DNA of 48,660 nucleotides from Chitinophagaceae bacterium (GCA_028288365.1 JAQBNU010000131.1:1-48660), one strand, 5' to 3'. Positions 37,101 through 43,800 are shown, counted from the first letter of the stretch. Translations and numbers: made by a program. The notes: generated from the letters alone by a model not told the origin.

Positions 37101-40100
37101 GTTACCTGCGCAACCGCATCAGTTATACCTTTACCAATTCGGTGAAGAACGACAAAGCCGTGACGGCTTACAGTTACGATCCGCATGGCAACGTAGAATG
37201 GCTGATTCAGGATGTGCCGGGCTTCTCCCGCAATACTATTGGTTACGAATACGATTTGATCAGCAACAAAGTCACGAAAGTGAAATACAACGAAGACCGT
37301 GCGGATCAATTGTTCCACCGTTATACCTACGATGCCGACAACCGCATCACCGGTTTCTCTACTTCGTTTAACAATTACATCTGGGATAACGATGCGCGTT
37401 ATTCTTACTTCAAACACGGTCCGCTCAGACGTCAGGAACTGGGTGAAGACAAAGTGCAAGGTCTTGATTATACCTACAACATCCACGGCTGGTTGAAGGC
37501 TGTGAACAGTCCGACTCTGGCCACTACCGATGATCCGAACCAGGACAGTCAATCGGGTAATGCCTATGCGTCAGATGAATTCGGTTTTGTATTGGGTTAT
37601 TACAGTGGGGACTTCAATCGCATGGGTTCAATTTTCAATAACAACTCTACCAATACATTGGAAAACTCTGCCAATCAATTGTTCAATGGTAACATCTCTA
37701 CCTGGGTCAGTCGCGTGAAGGCGGAAAACACAGCGCTCAATACAGATCCAACCACACAGTTTACAACGACAGGGTTGAGCTTTACCTACGATTACCTCAA
37801 CCGTATATACAGCAGCAAGTTTACAGAGAATCCGAACTGGCAAGTGGGTGTCTCTACTTATGCAGGAAAATACAATACCTCTTATACCTATGACGGCAAC
37901 GGTAACATCACGGCTCTGTCCCGTAAGGGTGGTAGTGCCAGCGTGATCAATAACATTGGCTATAACTATAACATCGTTTCAGGCAAACTGCAGGATAATA
38001 AATTGATCTCTGTCAGTGATCCTGCAGCCAGTACAAGTAATACGTACAACTACGATAACATCGGTAACTTGAATACCGATTCCGGTGTGAATCGAACGGT
38101 GAAGTGGACCGTATACGGAAAGGTAGACGAAGTGAAACAAACGACGCCGAATGGAAGTGGACCGGAAACCGAGACACGTTTCATTTACGACGCGAGCGGC
38201 AATCGCATTGCCAAAGAAGACAACATACATCCTTATACTGTCGGCGGCGTGTACCAGCGTTTACCTGAAAACCTCAACACCACGTACTATGTACGCGATG
38301 TGTCAGGGAACATCATGGCCACTTACTCCAGATGGAACTCACCGAAAGTTTCCAACCCAGGATACTATGATGCGGTGTTTTATTTGAACGATCAACCCTT
38401 GTATGGTAATTCAAGAGCAGGAGAATACAAGACGTCCTATACTCAGATGTCAGCCGTTGAACTGGGAAGAAAAACATTCCAGCTTAGTGATGTAGACAAC
38501 GTGCAACTGGATTTTAATTTTATCGACAAAAAATCTGAATACACGAACTGGATCACTGCACTGGCCACCACTTATTCAGCCACCTTTTCAACGACAACTA
38601 ATTTAATGCCTTCGGTTAGTTTACAAAATATCAATTACACAGGGTCCGCATTGGCGACCAGCGCCATCGCTAAGATTGCGAATTTCTGTGGTGTTGCAGG
38701 CAGTGATGTGAGCATTGCTGAAAGCGATGATGGTGCTTCTGTCTTGTTCTATACCGTATCGATGAAAACGTATTGGGGGAAATCGGATGTGTTATTGTTG
38801 TTCGACGTGGATGGCTTATTGATGCGCAATTGCGGTGGAATTAATGCGGGTTCGGGATCGCGCAACGTGATTGTCCGTGTGCCGGGAGAAACGAAAAAGT
38901 ATTTCCTCATCACCAGAGGAACAGATAAGAAATTGTACTCCCATACGATTGATTTGACTCAAGTGGGAAATGGAACGACAACGGTTCCGAAAGGCGATGT
39001 GACGTCTATGAACAATCTATTAGACTCGAAGTTGTATGGCAGCCAATTGATCGCGCTGGAAAACAGGGGAACAGGCATCAGTTATATTTATGCGACTACA
39101 TCTACGACACCGACGCTTCCTGCCATAGGCTTGGGTACGCTGAATGTGTCGGTATTTGAAGTCAGTACTTCTGGTCCTGTACCGATCAAAGCGCCTACCG
39201 TCATGTGTGCAAATATCATTTCCAGACAAGACCTGGCGGAAAGCGAATTGAAAATTTCTCCTGATGGGAAAAAGTTTGCGATCTATAACCATTTGCAAAA
39301 TGCCGGCTGGTTCGGATTGCAAAAATCAGAATTGATTTTGTTTAACTTGGGAGCGGATTATAAAGTGAATGCAAACTCTGCCGCCCAGATGATAGAAGTA
39401 ACAGGCGGATGGAGCTTGCCAAGACAAAGTCTAGACTTCTCCAAGGACAGCCGTTTCGTGTACATGGGAGCTGAACATCTGAGTCTCACGACAAGCACTA
39501 CGTACACTACGCCGATAGCCAAGGAGTTTTCACGCTACGACATCCGTGACAACGTGACCACTAAGCTACCTTTCTTCAAGGGCGTCAACGGCAACATCAG
39601 AAGATCGAGGGTATTGAGTACGCATGTCAATGACAGGTCCGGAGGTTCACTCAAATCCTACATTGAAGACGCTGTGACAGCGGTGACCACAGAAAGTACG
39701 GCCCTGAGTTTCTCTCTAGCGGCGAACATGAGCAACACAGGGTTATTGCCTTTGCAAAACCATATACGCTATACGATTCCGGCTTCGGTGAATCAGTTCA
39801 GCCGAGAAGTGAACAAGAAGCTTTACGAGTTGAGCGATCATTTAGGCAACGTAACAGTAACGGTCAGCGATATGAAGTATGCGGCATGGACCGGAAGTAC
39901 ATTGACTGGCAATACCGCATCGGTATTGAGTTACAGCAACTACTATCCGTTTGGTGCATTGGTAGGCGGTCGGAATGTAGCCGCCAACAATTACCGCTAT
40001 GGATTTAACGGTAAGGAAATGGATAACCCTGGTACGGCCGGTGGTGGATCTACTTATGATTATGGCTTCCGTATTTATAATCCGCAGATTGCGCGGTTCT

Positions 40101-40783
40101 TGAGTGTGGATCCGTTGACCAGATCTTATCCTGAATTAACTCCTTATCAATTTGCTTCTAATACTCCTATATGGGGAGTAGATTGGGATGGATTAGAGGT
40201 TAGAGTATATACATCAACAAAAGGAATTACAGGACATACTTTCCTTACTGTAGGAACAGATGCAGATTTAGTCGTATATTCTTATGGACAATATGGGAAA
40301 CCTAAATATGAAGCTTTAGGCGGATATTCTACAAAAGGACAAGGTGTCTTATATAGGTTAACAGGCGAAAGAGCTCGCAATTATGTAAAACAATATGTTA
40401 AATATGAAGAAGCTAAGGCATTTGAAATAAAAGATGCGGATGAAGATAAAGTCAAAAATAATTTGGATAGCAAATTTAATGCTGGCTCAATAGCTACTGA
40501 AGGAAAAGCTAAAGGTGATAAGGATGCTAGAGTCATCGATAATAATTATGATGTATTAGATTGTAATTGTGCTACTACAACAGGTGATGCAGTCAAAAAA
40601 GGCAATTCATCTCTGAATTTTGAAACAAAAGAACTAAGGCCTGTTCCATTTACAGATCCTCTTGAAGTTAAGGATAAAGTAAATACTCCTGCGGAAACTG
40701 AAAAATATCTTGAGAATGAATCAAAGAAGACTAATAGTAATGTAGTGAACGTAACGGAAGATGTTAAAACAGAAATGAAATAA
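28187..40783 (+). CDS. Giant RHS polymorphic toxin-like protein (4198 aa)
   Basis: Starts at ATG 28187, the first Met giving a signal peptide (MMTSKIFFNRTRLAFLCMFF); an in-frame ATG at 28142 lies in the upstream gene. Modules, by approximate residue: two LamG-like lectin domains (35-281, 288-538), a beta-rich region (543-1000), an FN3-like domain (1042-1158), RHS segment 1 (1158-1412), a Cys-rich region (1452-2018), a third LamG domain (2032-2239) and an AT-rich propeller (2278-2718). RHS segment 2 (2792-3996) follows, interrupted by a second propeller near 3430-3870. The core ends with ARFLSVDPLTRSYPELTPYQFASNTPI. After it comes a variable tip (about 4004-4198) with GHTF (His4017) and DCNC (Cys4126, Cys4128). 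RHS cages hold and release C-terminal toxins; toxicity here is inferred. Confidence 0.9.
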   Translation: MMTSKIFFNRTRLAFLCMFFLMCSYTFGQVSPLPTLWYSTMAGSSNYTLDGSGNLSQWNSIGSITTSMSPSLRPLYVGSAINGKPAFNFNGASSLTMPGIGTGTGATASTMASFNIVMRTGSDVSAAQLIYSKSGGTTSPNVSSIAIYILSNQLVFVQQKQGVWINYAFASITANTNYVISCIYNSTAQLLEMYVNGALINSRQDTGSGTVTFPANATADIGSVVGQTVIEIGGTATLWNSTTPNYFKGMIAEFLYYDQHLETVAERKAIEDYLFTAYGFVNPSKCVSCLASGKRSIVWLKADAITTLANGASVTAELKDASGENYNAINNTAGNKPVFNTNVMNGRPAIGFAATSATTPRNLVLPTSNMLNTAGYTDVQHSYYFAINTGTDVTTRQVIYKEGSNTACIVVYIYNSVLYAFLYNNSTFHSEYHIAVTTNQSVLIEIDKGTPYWQVTFNGAYQGYAYQVNTLNYALNSTVSLGAADESQTRFNDGLFPTASGTDYFGFKGYVAEMLVLDQYSNPFERKVLENALILKYGIETASDSYRWQETHTYDMGGIGTDPASPTTSFNTSSCSDILQFKESNSSDGLFAMIAHDNGAKGALISGYNSPIVNAPQNVQRFTRTWRADVSTFPSTIGGTKTIDYSVTTGDIHPAAFQIPVLIIDSDGDFTSGARIYNMVYNGVTALYNIPGIVTHSGDYISIGYLNVAEFGSLSMNISGFGKNDGGYDLNSVSVWGLTFTAHNAIPADNFLMLATTSFITSALSSSPVPPGTTGVSANQTIKIRQYGNVGAIDIAFDPTLYPGGFTINPANDFVLMIDPTGAGSFTSASTYVSFVYEGGKYRIFGLTIPTGAMLGIASVTKAGPTDLVQTTNILKESLGQISSSTPIPMRLLGKAVQPYKVSTPCDKTVDKASINITFNTGDDYLFGAPSGTGAVSFTGQVIANISSRRSAGGAYVNIQSCTLTVSNLKPEQIYVYDASAEYAAYPYHDFQVTVASFTAPTTTAIKTACQLRADLVETSRIAVTTTPVSPVINQQALPITASTAYHFTWDTEFCDAPYYQFQLLRLYNTVNYATGTANDQDMRNASVDWSKALTLETTTKDITLTLTEGTGYYIWRVRPVGTFYSGGTANDQNWGVWSAPPSLPIPLTILSGAEITNTYKGMIFYYDQFDRDKNFIYNRNFTEDGKIHEGISYANGLQQSVQTQDKMPSNGTSGQVIVTESVYDYSGRPALHAIPAPDIATGNNYLGFRSMALQKSSKPYAALNFDKDANAIATDPLDNGLINLYYSDLNTGDPLVPNAENYAYARTLYDNDGLNRTIEQGAPGSKHLTGAGHSVRISYSAATDAELIRVFGDEAPKSSTVSKTITTDQNNISTVSYTDMSGKVIATCLLKNTLSNNMQDLATAATTYTISENLDNDSPIDNGVTATKPFVFTEPTTLHVELSITPSFVSSHCVSYCATCAYKAIIRVHNLTTDVITDQNISLASAMLTCPGGDGGAVPGGTAVPASMDISVVPGKYTVQKIITIDTSGASAYATAVTAQATLDLQTYATAMSVFLNASPPDITSLNAYMKSLYDAPPAGHTVTVQRANPLTPYTGGTLIDGDKVTIATSCCALTIPIMIPDVPLCDMLSATRPEAGVFADSLATRYEKAHASGWTWTLPHSTLLGSYTRPEFVTLISNMLDEQDPVTSDYIYTCQQIYDCWMGQVTKLSSGALTTHPTTVVDPTASTDSDNYDNQPGWATSSLVSSSASAGTPDIIQFLMCAGYHYKGYLNDLTTNASRLRTEAYKLFYYDRAVTTTHLAATTGETLCENNFCKMGSDGLQVSPCNLVMCPRQQIGVSDYLGLEYLTAITPSSVYTLLTETEYNQLHQCLLNQLYDAPGSPSTHETYDDQRAIMLARKQSMEDDCNGACDQKRDNFIAKLAAMYTKDGSGVYHNAAGEVVDYSNFCCTADKLVEYCKDQCYLSLNQIRCDASGLNASDPVKIISMGTKEEVNTLMAILYGDFQLEDASSSSVPCSTNYRKAEICYNAVGIYHLAALTDVDASPNLKNATVTSTSIITGGRTSTSKYISTSSGYAVCSSDDSRGIVKNVTVSAWVKKSSSSIGTQIIVDKMGSTQGFRLYLQDNFLYFDVKDNGTLRSSGPSIFTLPISTGLDANKWHFVSGVCRDTSVEVWIDGEFSTGYYLPSATVITDIGSTNSTNLTIGSTASSFDGLVDEVYVYACALGKGSLLEQYQATQLTDLIYQPEPSVSNSCVSSSTEPPSKIWDVSVSNKSVFVLNSMLTSADGSRQLVYGAQYVVSPYSQNDYIALIDKDKNVKELSSLGGSNSKITQVIPSADGNFIAVGEQYVSATVSNIYVVKLDEYGNVLWQNSTPNLSPFVTPSFSNLGLMGHLKVVEENNNVYVGAISAAVNSTNLVIYKFTEGTTTTSNVVLPIPTVASSKNYVSFACTTTDLFISTRVFPTVTTPQVYLAKISMSSLLLQWDKLLTNNVGNLTIDVLNNTTLIFRGSTISDNVQGRVNVGNPNAPDAYLLNLEADNGNVVWERAYGTADGGGTIFSSQKISDGQLLLAGTVPGSDNKDRALLVRIDNTGIIAQLQYYDPFITASINGGSRFVDVKPTQDGYVALEYIMEDYTPGNVEQRIVKLDYNFNIIWAQSFHDAPPSVIEDGLTSIGVFSNNTYVVSGITTGGPSSYSDRSSPNNGNPDYWFLNLGYQVPCGRQKVCITWQNTPKTIEIYDPQPVDNDQKSKVAAIIKTMIEDQLQQCTANNRSALYAEYNSKCKGNIIQSGKATYSMSAQHYTLYYYDRAGNLVKTVPPQGVTFLDVSDPLGNEMKRLVSTNHSLITKYRYNSLGQLVEQFSPGYLPVGASAKFIYNRMGMLRFSQNPKQQADQTYSYTKYDELGRVIEVGQASEVTTGKAFALLNDPVYLDGTGTYGTAFGTTSYPNTTTGLSQQTYTVYNTPAVQYNYLGCSQRYLRNRISYTFTNSVKNDKAVTAYSYDPHGNVEWLIQDVPGFSRNTIGYEYDLISNKVTKVKYNEDRADQLFHRYTYDADNRITGFSTSFNNYIWDNDARYSYFKHGPLRRQELGEDKVQGLDYTYNIHGWLKAVNSPTLATTDDPNQDSQSGNAYASDEFGFVLGYYSGDFNRMGSIFNNNSTNTLENSANQLFNGNISTWVSRVKAENTALNTDPTTQFTTTGLSFTYDYLNRIYSSKFTENPNWQVGVSTYAGKYNTSYTYDGNGNITALSRKGGSASVINNIGYNYNIVSGKLQDNKLISVSDPAASTSNTYNYDNIGNLNTDSGVNRTVKWTVYGKVDEVKQTTPNGSGPETETRFIYDASGNRIAKEDNIHPYTVGGVYQRLPENLNTTYYVRDVSGNIMATYSRWNSPKVSNPGYYDAVFYLNDQPLYGNSRAGEYKTSYTQMSAVELGRKTFQLSDVDNVQLDFNFIDKKSEYTNWITALATTYSATFSTTTNLMPSVSLQNINYTGSALATSAIAKIANFCGVAGSDVSIAESDDGASVLFYTVSMKTYWGKSDVLLLFDVDGLLMRNCGGINAGSGSRNVIVRVPGETKKYFLITRGTDKKLYSHTIDLTQVGNGTTTVPKGDVTSMNNLLDSKLYGSQLIALENRGTGISYIYATTSTTPTLPAIGLGTLNVSVFEVSTSGPVPIKAPTVMCANIISRQDLAESELKISPDGKKFAIYNHLQNAGWFGLQKSELILFNLGADYKVNANSAAQMIEVTGGWSLPRQSLDFSKDSRFVYMGAEHLSLTTSTTYTTPIAKEFSRYDIRDNVTTKLPFFKGVNGNIRRSRVLSTHVNDRSGGSLKSYIEDAVTAVTTESTALSFSLAANMSNTGLLPLQNHIRYTIPASVNQFSREVNKKLYELSDHLGNVTVTVSDMKYAAWTGSTLTGNTASVLSYSNYYPFGALVGGRNVAANNYRYGFNGKEMDNPGTAGGGSTYDYGFRIYNPQIARFLSVDPLTRSYPELTPYQFASNTPIWGVDWDGLEVRVYTSTKGITGHTFLTVGTDADLVVYSYGQYGKPKYEALGGYSTKGQGVLYRLTGERARNYVKQYVKYEEAKAFEIKDADEDKVKNNLDSKFNAGSIATEGKAKGDKDARVIDNNYDVLDCNCATTTGDAVKKGNSSLNFETKELRPVPFTDPLEVKDKVNTPAETEKYLENESKKTNSNVVNVTEDVKTEMK

Positions 40784-40789
40784 TGCATT

Positions 40790-41068
40790 ATGAATAATAG
40801 AAAAAAGTATTTAGCTATATTTTCAATAGTCGTTACCGTTTTAATGTTAGTTCTAAACATCAATTTTTACTTAGAGTATTTATGGCATTATGAATATCAG
40901 GTTCATCAAATGAAAATATTATATGATAAAAATGATCCGGACATCCTTTCAAGAGAGGATGAGATAAATCAGATACTATTATTTTGTAAAATTATTTTCA
41001 CATATCTGTTTTTAATTCTTTTATCTCAAATAATGTTTCTTGTTGATAGGTCAAAGTCTAAAGAATAG
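40790..41068 (+). CDS. Two-helix membrane protein, candidate immunity protein
   Basis: 92 residues, starting 6 bases after the RHS stop. Two transmembrane helices (about 7-27 and 64-84) bracket a charged loop (about 30-62), with a basic C-terminus (DRSKSKE). It is AT-rich like the toxin tip. In polymorphic toxin loci the short gene directly after the tip is usually the cognate immunity gene; the assignment rests on position, size and composition only. Confidence 0.65.
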   Translation: MNNRKKYLAIFSIVVTVLMLVLNINFYLEYLWHYEYQVHQMKILYDKNDPDILSREDEINQILLFCKIIFTYLFLILLSQIMFLVDRSKSKE

Positions 41069-41173
41069 GTCATATGGTAATGTTTCAAAAATGCCCCCGC
41101 TGGCGCATTCTATGACAAAGTCAATAGTACAAAACTAATAATTAGAATTTAGTAATAAGCATAGTTATTTCAG

Positions 41174-41198
41174 TGCCCATCTTCGGATGGGTATTTTT
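41174..41198 (+). terminator. Rho-independent terminator after the toxin/immunity pair
   Basis: CCCATC-TTCG-GATGGG (41176-41191), a 6-bp stem with the stable TTCG tetraloop, followed by TATTTTTATT. About 105 bases after the last gene of the cargo operon. Confidence 0.75.
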
Positions 41199-41271
41199 AT
41201 TATGTATGTTAATTAAAAACTAAGCGGCGTGTTTAGCCAATGGGACAAAAGGAGAATCTCTTTTGATGCCA

Positions 41272-41343
41272 CCTGTCGCAAGTCTTAGCGTAGCGTGACT
41301 TGTGACTTTGCAATGAAGAATGCAAGTCTTCAGACTTGCATTC
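41272..41343. repeat. Left REP pair of the RAYT unit
   Basis: Outer part 41272-41307 begins CCTGTCGCAAGTCTTAGCG and contains the CAAGTC/GACTTG stem. Inner part 41318-41343 is a perfect 12-bp stem (GAATGCAAGTCT with its complement) around a TC dinucleotide. The shared GCAAGTCT/AGACTTGC core links both. Confidence 0.8.
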
Positions 41344-41397
41344 TTGAAAGCGAAGAAGCAGAAGTTTGCAACCATATTTTTTAAACTATTTTTATAA

Positions 41398-41943
41398 ATG
41401 AGTAAAGGCTGGAAGATTCAAAATCCGGATGGGATGTATTTCATTACGTTTGCTGTAATAGAATGGGTCGATGTTTTTAGCAGAAAGTTGTACAAAGATG
41501 AATTCATCAAGAGTCTGGAATATTGTCAGGAGCATAAAGGCTTAGAATTATTTGCCTGGTGTATCATGACAAATCACGTGCATCTGGTAGCAAGAGCAAA
41601 AGAAGGTTTTCATTTATCGGATATCTTGCGAGACTTAAAAAAGTATACTAGCAGTCGTATTCTCAAAATGATTGAAGCCAATCAAAAAGAAAGCCGAAGG
41701 AATTGGATGTTGTGGTTGTTTAAATCAGCAGGACAAAAGAACAGTAATAATAAACATTACCAATTTTGGCGTCAGGATAATCATCCGATTGAGTTATTGA
41801 GTATGGAAATCGTATATCAAAAAATCAATTACATTCATATGAATCCGGTATTGGAAGGTGTGGTGGATCAACCGGAATATTATTTGTATAGCAGTGCAAG
41901 AGATTATGCAGGCCGTAGAGGGTTATTGGAGTTGGCTTATTAA
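41398..41943 (+). CDS. REP-associated tyrosine transposase (RAYT, IS200-like Y1 family)
   Basis: 181 residues, the normal size for the family. The HUH metal-binding motif is present as TNHVHLV (His60, His62), and a C-terminal segment with the usual context (YQKINYIHMNPVLEGVV; candidate catalytic Tyr140 or Tyr145) follows. The protein opens GMYFITFAVIEWVDVF, typical of Y1_Tnp domains. It would nick single-stranded DNA at REP hairpins, which flank the gene. The gene looks intact. Confidence 0.88.
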   Translation: MSKGWKIQNPDGMYFITFAVIEWVDVFSRKLYKDEFIKSLEYCQEHKGLELFAWCIMTNHVHLVARAKEGFHLSDILRDLKKYTSSRILKMIEANQKESRRNWMLWLFKSAGQKNSNNKHYQFWRQDNHPIELLSMEIVYQKINYIHMNPVLEGVVDQPEYYLYSSARDYAGRRGLLELAY

Positions 41944-41952
41944 CCAACGTTT

Positions 41953-42017
41953 GCAAGTCTGAAGACTTGCGTGCATTAAGAAGTCACAAGTCATGCTGCG
42001 CAAAGACTTGCGACAGG
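41953..42017. repeat. Right REP pair of the RAYT unit
   Basis: Inner hairpin GCAAGTCTGAAGACTTGC (41953-41970) is the inverted form of the left inner core. Outer part 41982-42017 is the inverted partner of 41272-41307, with three mismatches. Confidence 0.8.
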
Positions 42018-42082
42018 TAGTGTCTTTGATTCGATTGGTTGATGATTAAGCTGAGCCCGAGCAAATGCTCTATGAGATGGTA

Positions 42083-42104
42083 GGCACCAGTTAAAACTGG
42101 CGCC
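42083..42104. repeat. REP-like palindrome with CCAGTT/AACTGG core
   Basis: GGC-a-CCAGTT and AACTGG-c-GCC form a 22-base near-palindrome, followed by AGCGTTTTTT. It shares its core and following GCGCCA with the palindrome at 4607-4622. The T run might let it act as a weak terminator. Confidence 0.6.
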
Positions 42105-42179
42105 AGCGTTTTTTATAGTTTACATTCCCTTATATTTCTTATCTTCATATCCATCGAATAAAGAACGACGAGAGCAACC

Positions 42180-42620
42180 ATGAAAAAACGGTATTGGTTT
42201 ATGCTATGCTGTTTATGTAGCAGCTGTGTTTTTGCACAAAGCAAAACATCCATCTCTGCCATCGGTGCTACGCTGTTTACAGGCATCAATGAACAGACGC
42301 AGATCGATGACATGGGTTTGTCTGTCATTGTGAACCTGACCAGCGTAGAGAAGGCCAATACGGTCTCTATCGGAGTGGGAGCGACCTCGCTTACGGCCGA
42401 TGGCATCTCTACCATTTTTGAAGTGGTCAAGGCCAACAGAACTTTTTACCTGGTCGAACAAAATGTACGTGCTGTAATAGAGAATGGTACGGTTACTGTC
42501 TTCGTTCACCTCAATGGAAAACCCGAAGACTACCAGGGTAAATACGCCATTGTCCGTGTCACCGATAAAGAAGGACATACTTCTCCTTCAGAATCGGTCC
42601 TGATCAAATGGAAAGAATAG
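42180..42620 (+). CDS. Exported protein of unknown function
   Basis: 146 residues with a signal peptide (cut near CVFAQS). The mature part is a compact beta-rich domain of about 125 residues, Ig-like in pattern (ISTIFEVVKANRTFYLVEQNV; VFVHLNGKPEDYQGKYAIVRVTDKEGHTSPSESVLIKW). No family recognised. It is followed by the TAAC array and a DUF2490-like gene in the same direction. Confidence 0.7.
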   Translation: MKKRYWFMLCCLCSSCVFAQSKTSISAIGATLFTGINEQTQIDDMGLSVIVNLTSVEKANTVSIGVGATSLTADGISTIFEVVKANRTFYLVEQNVRAVIENGTVTVFVHLNGKPEDYQGKYAIVRVTDKEGHTSPSESVLIKWKE

Positions 42621-42683
42621 TATCCTTATTCTCTTTTTCTAACTCATCCTTATCTCTCGCCCCTGATTTCTGATTTCTCGTTC

Positions 42684-42762
42684 TTAACATTACGGTAACG
42701 TTGGTTAACGTACGGGTAACATTGTTAACGTTTGGTTAATCCTGTGTTAACACATTGGTAAC
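42684..42762. repeat. Helically phased TAAC array upstream of the DUF2490-like gene
   Basis: Eight T-A-A-C/T motifs start at about 42685, 42696, 42706, 42717, 42726, 42737, 42748 and 42759, so spacing is 9-11 and mostly 11 bases. Several are within the palindrome GTTAAC. The array ends 55 bases before the start codon, overlapping the likely promoter (TTG at 42755-42757; imperfect -7 box GACTTTTG at 42773-42780). Confidence 0.75.
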
Positions 42763-42817
42763 ATAGAATATAGACTTTTGCATCAACAAAAGGATTTTTA
42801 ACAACGCCCGCCTCTAA

Positions 42818-43795
42818 ATGAAAAAGTATTGTAATGCAAAGGGGATCACTCTCGGAGTGGTCTCATGGATGGCCTGTGCCCTAAGCTCTGCTTATGCGCA
42901 AAACGGAACGACCACCAATCAAAGAGAGTACAATGTGAAAAACTCTCAGTGGACAGAGATCAACATACAAGGAGTGATCTCTAAGAAATTCAATTACCAG
43001 TTAGACGTTCAGTACAGAAGACAGTCTGATCAGGTACAACCGAAACAAACCTTCGATCCGAATCTCACCAACATCTTCAAGAATCCATACCAAACGGTAT
43101 TCAGACCTTGGGTGCATTTCTTTCCCATGGAATCCAGAAAGCTGAGGCTTTCTGTTAGTCCAATTGGATGGTGGTCAACGACAGGAAACGGTGAAGACGG
43201 TTACAACGGCGCCGTTAAGAATCCATCGGAAACAGACATGAACGCTACGTATATGTATCCGGAAATCCGATCTACTTTGCAGTTGACAACTTACGATCAA
43301 CTGGGCAGAGTGCGTATGCAATACAGAGCACGTTACGAATTGCGTTGGTTGGGCAACGGTGAAGAGTCTACAAAGGTCGGCGGCAGCGGCTGGGACATCT
43401 TCAACTCTACCTTGCACCACAATACCTTCAAGACGAGAATGAGAGCCTTGGTACGTGCAGACATCGCCTTAAAAGGACAAACCATTGATGCCAATGAATT
43501 CTATGTGGCGGCTTCCAATGAGATCTTCATTGGTATGGGTTATAAAACAGCGGAAGGTTCTTTAGTGGATCAGAACAGAGCGTACCTAGGAGTAGGTTAT
43601 AAATTCCGCAAAGATACTCGTATAGAAATCGGTTACCTGAATCAAATGAATCCGAAGGCACCTGTATACGATGCAACAACCAACACGAGTACTTCTCAGG
43701 TAGACTTCAACAACGTATTGCACGTGTTGGTGATGTTTGATAACTTCAATAAGTTCTTCGAGAAAAAAATCATAACGCCACCGGCGGAGAAATAG
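42818..43795 (+). CDS. DUF2490-like outer-membrane barrel protein
   Basis: 325 residues with a signal peptide (cut near SAYAQN). The rest alternates amphipathic strands with aromatic girdles (WTEINIQGVISKKFNYQLDVQYRR; VRMQYRARYELRW; AYLGVGYKFRKDTRIEIGYL), the pattern of DUF2490 proteins, which are predicted ~12-strand outer-membrane barrels of unknown role. It is monocistronic, with a terminator 39 bases after its stop. Confidence 0.75.
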   Translation: MKKYCNAKGITLGVVSWMACALSSAYAQNGTTTNQREYNVKNSQWTEINIQGVISKKFNYQLDVQYRRQSDQVQPKQTFDPNLTNIFKNPYQTVFRPWVHFFPMESRKLRLSVSPIGWWSTTGNGEDGYNGAVKNPSETDMNATYMYPEIRSTLQLTTYDQLGRVRMQYRARYELRWLGNGEESTKVGGSGWDIFNSTLHHNTFKTRMRALVRADIALKGQTIDANEFYVAASNEIFIGMGYKTAEGSLVDQNRAYLGVGYKFRKDTRIEIGYLNQMNPKAPVYDATTNTSTSQVDFNNVLHVLVMFDNFNKFFEKKIITPPAEK

Positions 43796-43800
43796 AATAG

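Larger units (their letters stand above)
41272..42017. mobile_element. RAYT unit with inverted REP hairpins at both ends
   Basis: The transposase-like gene at 41398-41943 sits between two sets of hairpins in mirrored order. A 36-base sequence at 41272-41307 is repeated inverted at 41982-42017 with three mismatches. Inside it, a 12-bp hairpin at 41318-41343 is matched by the same core inverted at 41953-41970. Such gene-plus-REP arrangements are the hallmark of REP-associated tyrosine transposases, which usually stay single-copy while mobilising REPs. Confidence 0.7.

Noticed and set aside
37094..37552. Reverse frame of 152 codons inside the RHS repeats
   Set aside because: The forward strand encodes clear YD repeats at this position; the reverse translation is Val/Ile/Arg-rich shadow.
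41099..42108. Inverted CGCTGGCGC / GCGCCAGCG pair around the RAYT unit
   Set aside because: Only 9 bases match; it may be chance or part of the second REP family, so it was not listed as an element end.
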